Assembly (NCBI GenBank): GCA_026162565.1
Contig: JAOEIQ010000012.1
Coordinates: 1 to 64,000, forward strand
Direction: 5' to 3'
Length of the DNA: 64,000 nt
DNA from: Flavobacteriaceae bacterium NBU2973
GTDB taxonomy: Bacteria; Bacteroidota; Bacteroidia; Flavobacteriales; Flavobacteriaceae
The position numbers and the translations under genes are program-made. Below the pieces are notes generated by a model that had not been told where the DNA came from, searched no databases, and saw only the letters and a program-made list of their open reading frames with translations. Positions within the stretch are counted from its first letter, which is position 1. Every line of letters begins with the position of its first letter. Below, in pieces: positions 56,127 to 64,000 of this stretch.

Positions 56127-59100
56127 TTGAACACTACCAACTATATTTTTACCACAAAAAATTATATAATGCTAGCCTTATGTCTAGTGTTTAGTTTTTA
56201 TGGCTTTTCTCAAGAAGATGAAGACGAAAATTCTAATCAAACAGGATATAGTTTAGGGTCAATAAATTTACCCAATCCAAATAGTATAGAGTCTAAATAT
56301 ACCTACGATCCAATAACAGATCGCTACATATATACAGAAAGCGTTGGAAATTTTAACATTAATTACCCAATAATTCTCACGCCTAAAGAATTTCAAGAGT
56401 TAGTTATAAAAGAAAATTTAAGGAAGTACTATCAAGACAAGATTAGTGCATTTGATGGCAAAAAAGAGGGTGAAGAGGACGCACAAAAAAACTTACTTCC
56501 AGAATTTTATGTCAATTCAGGTTTGTTTGAATCTATTTTTGGAGGTAATACGATTGAGTTAATACCTCAAGGTTCTGTAGAATTAGATTTAGGTGTGCTA
56601 TGGAGTAAGCAAGAAAACCCAACATTTTCTGCAAGAAACCCAAGTAATTTCACCTTTGATTTTGATCAGCGTATTAGCTTAAGTTTATTAGGAAAAGTTG
56701 GAACACGACTACAAGTAACTGCAAACTACGATACAGAATCTACTTTCGATTTTCAAAACCTCATTAAATTAGAGTACACTCCAACCGAAGATGAAATTCT
56801 TCAGAAGATAGAAGTAGGTAATGTTAATATGCCCTTAAATAGTTCTCTAATTACAGGAGCCCAAAGCTTATTTGGTGTAAAAACAGAATTGCAATTCGGT
56901 AAAACAAGAATTACTGGTGTGTTTTCAGAACAGCGTTCACAAACAAGAACAGTAGTCGCTCAAGGAGGTGGAACCTTAGAAGAGTTTGAGTTGTTTGGTA
57001 GAGATTATGATGAAAACCGTCACTTCTTTTTAGCTCAATTTTTTAGAGACACTTACGATGAAACGTTGTCAAACTATCCTTTTTTAAATACCAATGTCCA
57101 GATAACCAGAATTGAAGTTTGGGCAACCAATAGAAATAATCAAACAGAAAATGTAAGAAATATTGTTGCTTTTCAGGATTTGGGAGAATCTCAAAAATTA
57201 GATCCTGAAGTAAACTTATTATCTCCAGGAGCAAGACCTGATAACGATGTTAATGGTCTTAACCCGGAGAATATTGGAGGAGCTGGTTCTCAAATAACTA
57301 ATAATATTAGAGATATTGCAACGGTTCAATCAGGTATTTTAGTGCCTGGATTTACAGAAGGTTTCGATTATGTAAAATTAGAGAACGCACGTAAATTAAT
57401 TCAAGGCAGTGATTTTACATTAGATACGCAATTAGGATATATCTCTCTGAATCAACGTTTGTTAAATGACGAAACATTAGCAGTTGCTTTTCAATACACA
57501 GTTGGAGGCCAAGTTTTTCAAGTTGGAGAATTTGCTAACGATGGTGTAGATGCTACAGAAGTTGTGGAGAGTAATAACAATCAGATCATCAATCAAACAC
57601 TTGTTTTGAAATTACTGAAGAGTAGTATTACCTCTGTTGAAGAAAACATTTGGGACTTAATGATGAAAAACATCTATGATACTGGTGCTTTTCAGTTAAG
57701 TCAAGAAGATTTTAAATTAAATATATTCTGGACAGATCCTTCGCCTTTAAATTATATTACTCCAATAGATGGCACGCCATTTCCTGATCAAGGCCCTAAC
57801 CAGGATCCTATTCAAGAAACACCGCTTTTAAGAATATTTAATCTAGATAGGTTAAACTTTAATAATGACCCACAAGCAAATGGAGATGGGTTTTTCGACT
57901 TTGTTCCTGGTATAACAGTGATTCCTCAAAATGGAAAAATTATATTTACTAAAGTAGAACCTTTTGGTGAGTTTTTATTTGAAAAGTTATCTCTCAATCT
58001 TTCTGAAAATTATGAGGATATAACAACCTATAACGCCAATCAAACCCAATATGTTTACGATAAGTTATATAAACAAACAAAAACAGCTGCGTTAGAGGAT
58101 AGTGAAAAAAATAAGTTTCAGTTAAAAGGTCGCTATCAGTCATCTGGAGGAGGAGACGGTATTCCAATTGGAGCTTTTAATGTTCCTAGAGGATCTGTTA
58201 ACGTAACAGCTGGTGGACGAGTTTTAGTAGAAGGTGTAGATTATACAGTTAATTATCAAGCTGGTCGTGTTCAAATTTTAGATGAAGCCTTAAAAGCTTC
58301 TAATACGCCAATCCAAGTTTCTGTAGAGAATAATGCTGTATTTGGACAACAGACAAGGCGTTTTATGGGGATTAATGTAGAACATCAGTTTAATGAAAAC
58401 TTTGTTTTAGGAGCCACGTTTTTAAATCTTAATGAGCGACCAATCACCCAAAAAGCAAATTACGCTAGTGAGCCAATTAATAATTCTATTTTTGGAGTAA
58501 ACGGTAATTTCTCTACAGAACTTCCTTTTTTAACACGTTTTGCTAATAAGTTACCTAATATAGATACAGATGTTCCATCTAATTTATCTTTAAGAGGTGA
58601 GTTTGCATATTTATTACCAGGCGCTCCCAAACGAACCAATTTAAATGGTGAACCTACAGCGTATATTGATGATTTTGAAGGGACGCAAAATGGTATAGAC
58701 TTACTCTCACCATTATCATGGTTTTTATCGAGTAGGCCATTAAACCTTGGGAGAAGTTACTCTGATATTTCAGTTTCTAATATTAATGAGGATCAAGAAG
58801 GTATTCAAAACGGATTTGATAGAGCACGACTTAATTGGTATGCTATAGATCCAATATTTTATAGTAATAATCTTGCACCAGGAGGAATAAGCGATGATGA
58901 TATTTCTAGTGTGTATACAAGACGTGTATTTATTAATGAAATTTTTCCAGAACAGGATATTGTTCAAGGCCAAACAACTGTTATAAACACACTTGATTTA
59001 GCGTATTACCCAAGTGAAAGAGGCCCATATAATTTTGATCCTGCAACAGTAGATGGAACGATTGATGATCCATCAGATAGTTGGGCAGGAATTTCTAGAG

Positions 59101-62100
59101 AGCTTACATCAACAGATTTTGAGCAATCAAATGTAGAATATATCGAGTTTTGGATGTTAGATCCTTTTCTAGAAGACCCAAGTAATCAAGGAGGAACATT
59201 AACGTTTAATTTAGGAAACATATCTGAAGATGTATTAAAAGATAGTAGAAAGCAATATGAGAATGGATTACCTGAAGATGGAAATGTATCGTTATTCCCA
59301 ACTACTGAATATGGAACAGTTGTGCCGCAACAACAAGCATTAATTTATACATTTGATACAACAGGACAAGAACGAACGAATCAAGATGTTGGTTATGATG
59401 GATATGATGATAGTGAAGAAACTCCAATAATAGATGTTAAACCATTAGAAACAGCTATTTATCAGCAATTTGCATCGTTAGATGATCCTGCAAACGATAA
59501 CTATCGCTATTACTTAAATACGGATGGCGATATTTTTGATCGTTATAAATTTTATAATGGTGTAGAAGGGAACTCACCAGATGTCTTTACCGACACGAAT
59601 CGTGGTTCTACAACACAACCTGATGTCGAGGATATCAACAGAGATAACACTATGAATACCATAGATAGTTATTTTGAATATGAGATACCAATTACACAAG
59701 CAAGTTTAGCGGATCCAAACAATACATTAATTAGAGATTCTAAAACTAGAACAGTAACATTACCAAATGGTTCTTCAACTGAAGTTACTTGGTATCAATT
59801 TAGAATTCCAGTTGAGAGTCACACTGCTGTTGTTGGAGGTATTGCTGACTTTAGATCCATTCGTTTTGCAAGAATGTATGTAACAGATTTTGTACAACCA
59901 ACTGTATTGCGTTTTGCGACTTTAGATTTAGTACGTAGTGATTGGAGACGTTACCAATTGTCATTAGATGAAGAGCCAGATAATGATGGAGACAATACAG
60001 AGTTTAATGTTGGAAATATAGGTTTACAAGAAAACGATGGTAATTATGTGTTGCCTCCAGGAATTCAATTAGAAGAGTTAAATAATAATAACACGATTAT
60101 AAGACAGAACGAACAATCATTAGTATTGCAAGTATGTGATTTAGAAAGCGATGATTCTAGAGCAGCTTTTAAAAACATAGATATAGACATGCGTCAATAT
60201 AAACGCTTACGAATGTTTATGCATGCAGAACCTACTCTAGAAATGTTAGAGGATAATGATTTAGTAGGTTTTATTAGAATGGGTAATGATTTTACAGAAA
60301 ATTACTATCAAATAGAAATCCCTTTAAAGGTAAGCTCGACAACAACAACAATTCCAACAGAAGTTTGGCCAGAACAAAATGAGATAGATTTAGATATAGA
60401 GATACTGGCAAAAATTAAGTCTTTGGGTATAGCAAATGGGCAAACTTTTGAAGAGAATACGATTCAAGAACTTAAATTTTATGATATAATAAACGGTGAA
60501 CTAGACGAAAATTTTGTTTCAGAATTCTCTGATTATCCAACAATAGCAGAGTCAGATAAATTACAGAGAGTTACTGTAAAAGGTAATCCAAGTTTTGGTG
60601 ATATTAGAGTCTTAATGGTTGGTTTAAAAAATGGTAAAGAATTTTTAGACAGAAGTCCTGTTTGTGGTGAAGCATGGTTTAACGAATTACGATTATCTGG
60701 TTTAGAAAATGAAGGTGGATGGGCAGCCGTTGTGAGTATGGATGCAAATGTTGCTGACTTTGCCAATATTAGTGCGACAGGTAGAAGAAGCACAATAGGG
60801 TTTGGTACCATAGAACAAGGTCCAAATGAAAGAAGTTTAGAGGATGTTATGCAATATGATGTGGTAACTAACTGGAACCTAGGACAACTATTACCAAAAA
60901 AATGGGGACTGCAAATTCCGTTTAATTACGCTCAAAGTGAAGAATTAATAACACCAAAGTTCGATCAGCAATTTAAAGATTTAGAACTTCAAGATCGTAT
61001 TGATGCTGCAGAAACTTCTGAAGAAAGAGATAACATTAGAGAACAATCAGAAAATTATACAAAACGAAAAAGCATCAATTTTATTGGAGTAAGAAAAAAT
61101 AGAACTGGTGAGAAAAAACCACGTTTTTATGACGTTGAAAACTTCACACTTAACTATTCATATAATGAAGTAGACCATAGAGATTTTGAAATTGAAAGAT
61201 CTTTAGATCAAAATATTAGAACAGGGATGAATTATAATTTTAATTTTAATCCAGTTAAAATAGAACCATTTAAAGAGAACGATTCAATATTTAGAAGTAA
61301 GTATTGGAAGATTTTAAAAGATTTTAATTTAAATCTACTACCAACAAGCTTTTCTTTTGGTGCTAATTATAATAGACAGTTTAACAAACAAAAATTTAGA
61401 GATTTAGATTTAGGAGGAGGTAATATTGCAATAGAGGAGCTATTTAGAAGAAATTATACTTTTGATATGCAATACAATATTAACTATAATATTACAGATG
61501 CATTAAGCTTAAACTTCTCTGCTGCCAATAATAATATTGTCCGTAATTATTTTATTGATGACCAATTAAATGGTGAACAAGATCCGGAGTTAGATGTTTG
61601 GGATGGTTTCTTTGATGTAGGTGATCCGAATAGGCAAACACAACAATTAGGCATTAATTACGAAATACCTCTAAACAAAATTCCAGCTTTAAGCTTTTTA
61701 AGAGCTACTTACTCTTACACAGGAGATTTTCAATGGCAAAAAGGGTCTGATTTATTTGGAGATCTTCAAGTTGATGGAGAGACCTACGACCTTGGTAATA
61801 CTATACAAAATGCCAACACCCACAATATCAACTCGAGTTTAGATATGAATAAACTCTACAGATATATTGGTTTGGTAAAGAAACCTGTTAGAGACACAAG
61901 AAATAGAGGAGCTGGTTCAAGACCAACAGCTGGTAATTCTCCAACACCAAATAATAGACCTCAAACACAGACTAAACGTAAAGGGAATAAGTTGGTAAAT
62001 ACAGCTATAGATTTAGTAACTAGTATCAAGAGAATTCAGGTAAATTATAGCGAAAATAATGGATCGTTTTTACCAGGTTATCTTGAGACGCCAGGATTTA

Positions 62101-63353
62101 TTGGTACATTCAAGCCATCATTTGGATATACATTTGGTAGTCAGAGAGATATTCGCCAAACAGCAGCAAGAAATGGTTGGTTAACCTTATTTCCAGATTT
62201 TAATCAGCAGTATACAGAAACGACTAACAGAATTTTAGATATATCTGCAAATCTAGAACCTATTAGTGATTTAAAAATTGATTTAACAGCAAATAGACAA
62301 TACGCTAGAAGTATAACCGAAAATTTCAACACTACAGATACTGATGGAGATGGTTTTAGTGATGTATACAACACGTTAATTAGAAATTCTTACGGTAACT
62401 TTAATATTTCCACTTCATTATTTAAAACAGCGTTTATGAAGAGTGATGAAAACTCATCTGCTGCTTTTGATGATTTTAGAGAGAATAGAATAACTATTGC
62501 TAGACGTCTAGCTGCCGAGAGAGGTTTAGATCCTACTAATGTCGATTCTGAAGGGTTTCCTATTGGTTATGGAAAAAATAGTCAAGCAGTATTATTACCA
62601 GCCTTTTTATCGGCTTACACAGGTAAAAAAGCAGATAAAATAACATTAGATGCTTTTAGAGATGTGCCAATTCCAAATTGGACAATAAAGTATACAGGTT
62701 TAATGAATTTTAACTGGTTTAAAAAACGATTTAAGCGTTTTTCTTTAACACATGGTTATCGATCAGATTATACGATTAATCAATTCAGAACCAATTTAGA
62801 TTATGACCCTGATAATCCAGATGAATTTGATCAAGGTGGAAACTTTAAAAATGAAACCCTTTACAGTAATATAAATTTAAGTGAACAATTTAGTCCTCTA
62901 GTTAGATTGGATATGGAGATGAAAAACTCTATGAAAATATTAGCAGAGCTCAAGAGAGACAGAATTTTATCCTTAAGCTTCGATAATAATTTAGTAACAG
63001 AGGTTCAAGGACAAGAATATATAATAGGTCTTGGATATCGAATAAAAGATGTAAGAATAAAATCTAAATTAGCTGGACCTAGAAAAACTATTGTAAGTGA
63101 TTTGGATATGAGAGCAGATATTTCTGTTAGAGATAACAAAACTATTATACGTTATCTGGATGTTGAAAATAATCAAATCACATCAGGGCAAACAATATGG
63201 TCCTTAAAATACAATGCTAGTTATGCTTTTAGTAAAAACCTTACAGGTATTTTCTATTTTGATTATAACTTTTCGGAGTATGCTATTTCTACAGCATTCC
63301 CGCAAACAAGCATTAGATCAGGCATTACGTTACGATATAATTTTGGAAACTAA
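56127..63353 (+). CDS. sprA: T9SS outer-membrane translocon / gliding motility protein SprA
   Basis: 2408 aa, close to the length of Flavobacterium johnsoniae SprA. Initiation at TTG 56127 gives a signal peptide of about 28 residues ending YGFSQ; the later ATG (56169) would leave too short a signal without a basic start. SprA-type repeats appear several times: DQRISLSLLGKVGTRLQVTANYDTE, LEYTPTEDEILQKIEVGNVNMPL, and AYIDDFEGTQNGIDLLSPLSW. The last about 900 residues are dense in beta strands ending with an aromatic strand (GITLRYNFGN). SprA forms the very large barrel through which T9SS substrates, such as the lamin-tail protein at 8-9.6 kb, cross the outer membrane. Confidence 0.97.
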   Translation: MNTTNYIFTTKNYIMLALCLVFSFYGFSQEDEDENSNQTGYSLGSINLPNPNSIESKYTYDPITDRYIYTESVGNFNINYPIILTPKEFQELVIKENLRKYYQDKISAFDGKKEGEEDAQKNLLPEFYVNSGLFESIFGGNTIELIPQGSVELDLGVLWSKQENPTFSARNPSNFTFDFDQRISLSLLGKVGTRLQVTANYDTESTFDFQNLIKLEYTPTEDEILQKIEVGNVNMPLNSSLITGAQSLFGVKTELQFGKTRITGVFSEQRSQTRTVVAQGGGTLEEFELFGRDYDENRHFFLAQFFRDTYDETLSNYPFLNTNVQITRIEVWATNRNNQTENVRNIVAFQDLGESQKLDPEVNLLSPGARPDNDVNGLNPENIGGAGSQITNNIRDIATVQSGILVPGFTEGFDYVKLENARKLIQGSDFTLDTQLGYISLNQRLLNDETLAVAFQYTVGGQVFQVGEFANDGVDATEVVESNNNQIINQTLVLKLLKSSITSVEENIWDLMMKNIYDTGAFQLSQEDFKLNIFWTDPSPLNYITPIDGTPFPDQGPNQDPIQETPLLRIFNLDRLNFNNDPQANGDGFFDFVPGITVIPQNGKIIFTKVEPFGEFLFEKLSLNLSENYEDITTYNANQTQYVYDKLYKQTKTAALEDSEKNKFQLKGRYQSSGGGDGIPIGAFNVPRGSVNVTAGGRVLVEGVDYTVNYQAGRVQILDEALKASNTPIQVSVENNAVFGQQTRRFMGINVEHQFNENFVLGATFLNLNERPITQKANYASEPINNSIFGVNGNFSTELPFLTRFANKLPNIDTDVPSNLSLRGEFAYLLPGAPKRTNLNGEPTAYIDDFEGTQNGIDLLSPLSWFLSSRPLNLGRSYSDISVSNINEDQEGIQNGFDRARLNWYAIDPIFYSNNLAPGGISDDDISSVYTRRVFINEIFPEQDIVQGQTTVINTLDLAYYPSERGPYNFDPATVDGTIDDPSDSWAGISRELTSTDFEQSNVEYIEFWMLDPFLEDPSNQGGTLTFNLGNISEDVLKDSRKQYENGLPEDGNVSLFPTTEYGTVVPQQQALIYTFDTTGQERTNQDVGYDGYDDSEETPIIDVKPLETAIYQQFASLDDPANDNYRYYLNTDGDIFDRYKFYNGVEGNSPDVFTDTNRGSTTQPDVEDINRDNTMNTIDSYFEYEIPITQASLADPNNTLIRDSKTRTVTLPNGSSTEVTWYQFRIPVESHTAVVGGIADFRSIRFARMYVTDFVQPTVLRFATLDLVRSDWRRYQLSLDEEPDNDGDNTEFNVGNIGLQENDGNYVLPPGIQLEELNNNNTIIRQNEQSLVLQVCDLESDDSRAAFKNIDIDMRQYKRLRMFMHAEPTLEMLEDNDLVGFIRMGNDFTENYYQIEIPLKVSSTTTTIPTEVWPEQNEIDLDIEILAKIKSLGIANGQTFEENTIQELKFYDIINGELDENFVSEFSDYPTIAESDKLQRVTVKGNPSFGDIRVLMVGLKNGKEFLDRSPVCGEAWFNELRLSGLENEGGWAAVVSMDANVADFANISATGRRSTIGFGTIEQGPNERSLEDVMQYDVVTNWNLGQLLPKKWGLQIPFNYAQSEELITPKFDQQFKDLELQDRIDAAETSEERDNIREQSENYTKRKSINFIGVRKNRTGEKKPRFYDVENFTLNYSYNEVDHRDFEIERSLDQNIRTGMNYNFNFNPVKIEPFKENDSIFRSKYWKILKDFNLNLLPTSFSFGANYNRQFNKQKFRDLDLGGGNIAIEELFRRNYTFDMQYNINYNITDALSLNFSAANNNIVRNYFIDDQLNGEQDPELDVWDGFFDVGDPNRQTQQLGINYEIPLNKIPALSFLRATYSYTGDFQWQKGSDLFGDLQVDGETYDLGNTIQNANTHNINSSLDMNKLYRYIGLVKKPVRDTRNRGAGSRPTAGNSPTPNNRPQTQTKRKGNKLVNTAIDLVTSIKRIQVNYSENNGSFLPGYLETPGFIGTFKPSFGYTFGSQRDIRQTAARNGWLTLFPDFNQQYTETTNRILDISANLEPISDLKIDLTANRQYARSITENFNTTDTDGDGFSDVYNTLIRNSYGNFNISTSLFKTAFMKSDENSSAAFDDFRENRITIARRLAAERGLDPTNVDSEGFPIGYGKNSQAVLLPAFLSAYTGKKADKITLDAFRDVPIPNWTIKYTGLMNFNWFKKRFKRFSLTHGYRSDYTINQFRTNLDYDPDNPDEFDQGGNFKNETLYSNINLSEQFSPLVRLDMEMKNSMKILAELKRDRILSLSFDNNLVTEVQGQEYIIGLGYRIKDVRIKSKLAGPRKTIVSDLDMRADISVRDNKTIIRYLDVENNQITSGQTIWSLKYNASYAFSKNLTGIFYFDYNFSEYAISTAFPQTSIRSGITLRYNFGN

Positions 63354-63383
63354 ATAAAACAATTAAATAATTACAATTACACA

Positions 63384-63764
63384 ATGAATATTCCATCAGA
63401 ATTAAAATACACTAAAGATCACGAATGGGTAAAGATCGATGGTGATGTAGCTACAGTAGGTATTACAGATTTTGCACAAAGTGAATTAGGCGATATTGTT
63501 TACGTAGAAATTGAAACACTTGATGAAACGTTAGAAGCAGAGGAAGTGTTTGGTACTGTAGAAGCTGTAAAAACAGTGTCAGATTTATTTATGCCTCTAT
63601 CTGGAGAGATTATTGAATTTAATGAAGGTTTAGAAGATGAGCCAGAACAAGTTAACACAGATCCTTATGGAGATGGTTGGATGATTAAAATAAAAATGTC
63701 TGATCCCTCTCAAGTTGACTCTCTATTGTCTTCTGAAGCTTATAAAGAAGTTATAGGTGCTTAA
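63384..63764 (+). CDS. gcvH: Glycine cleavage system H protein
   Basis: 126 aa, full length. Lipoyl-binding motif around K63 (FGTVEAVKTVSDL), start KYTKDHEWVKIDGDVATVGITDFAQSELGDIVYVE, and end WMIKIKMSDPSQ typical of the family. It carries the aminomethyl group between the P and T proteins. It is 30 nt downstream of sprA, an association I recall as common in flavobacteria. Confidence 0.97.
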   Translation: MNIPSELKYTKDHEWVKIDGDVATVGITDFAQSELGDIVYVEIETLDETLEAEEVFGTVEAVKTVSDLFMPLSGEIIEFNEGLEDEPEQVNTDPYGDGWMIKIKMSDPSQVDSLLSSEAYKEVIGA

Positions 63765-64000
63765 AAAGTATGCTTTAGTAATTGCAATTGTATATTCGGT
63801 TGCGATTACTATTTTAAGCTTTATTTCCTTAAAAAATACTCCAGATTTAGGAATTGACTTTGCAGATAAGCTGGTTCATTTTGCAATATATTTTCTATTT
63901 GCCTTATTATGGTTTAACCATTTCAATTCAAAGAAAATTCCAAAATCAATTGTAAAATCTATTCTACTCGCTATTTTTTATGGTATAGTTATTGAAGTAT
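63757..64000 (+). CDS. VanZ-like membrane protein, N-terminal part only (window edge)
   Basis: The frame begins at GTG 63757, overlapping the gcvH end by 8 nt, and continues to the right edge (81 codons). It encodes a first membrane helix (KYALVIAIVYSVAITILSFI), then DFADKLVHFAIYFLFALLWF, the D-K-x-x-H motif and helix typical of VanZ-like proteins, and the start of a third helix. Function of the family is largely unknown. The gene is truncated by the window, not broken. Confidence 0.75.
   Translation, partial: MLKKYALVIAIVYSVAITILSFISLKNTPDLGIDFADKLVHFAIYFLFALLWFNHFNSKKIPKSIVKSILLAIFYGIVIEV

Overview
The window comes from a low-GC marine-type member of the Flavobacteriaceae (Bacteroidota). 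The evidence is the type IX secretion translocon gene sprA, a C-terminal type A T9SS sorting domain, alternative complex III next to cytochrome oxidase, a DUF2723 protein, a cysteine-less thioredoxin of flavobacterial type, and promoters of the Bacteroidota form (TTG or TTTG, about 19 nt, TAnnTTTG). No rRNA, CRISPR array, transposase or prophage was seen. No gene-free stretch exceeds 300 bases.

1-14.3 kb (minus strand) is the accessory part. A two-component operon (two paralogous TPR histidine kinases with one LytTR response regulator) lies upstream of a secretion operon. That operon encodes a lamin-tail-domain protein with a T9SS sorting signal, three tandem 845-911 aa fibre-like proteins, and a small secreted protein cut by the window edge. 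The fibres combine YadA-head-type 'TASG' repeats with C-terminal modules typical of phage tail fibres (a peptidase S74 chaperone in one, a GYRP beta-sandwich in the other two). Between regulator and secretion operon lies a 21-bp-period direct repeat just upstream of a promoter-like sequence, a plausible LytTR operator.

14.3-25.7 kb is a divergent glycan locus: GH92 alpha-mannosidase, sugar permease and glycosylasparaginase on minus; GH20 hexosaminidase, CutC and GH2 beta-mannosidase on plus. Together these activities could dismantle the N-glycan core down to asparagine.

25.7-37.5 kb is mostly housekeeping: a metallophosphoesterase, a thioredoxin-like protein, a polysaccharide deacetylase, a large membrane glycosyltransferase-like protein, tRNA-Gln, a universal stress protein, rimP-nusA-infB behind a terminator-like leader hairpin, and a SPOR protein.

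37.6-49.6 kb is a respiratory supercomplex operon: actA-actB-actC-actD-actE-actF followed by cytochrome c oxidase subunits II and I. ActA carries an extra fused monohaem domain and ActC a C-terminal helix-hairpin-helix domain.

49.7-64 kb holds ruvB, a KAP-like P-loop NTPase wedged between ruvB and queG, then maeB, ruvA, sprA, gcvH and a truncated VanZ-like gene. The NTPase islet, the fibre operon with its putative operator, and the rimP leader are the most interesting parts.
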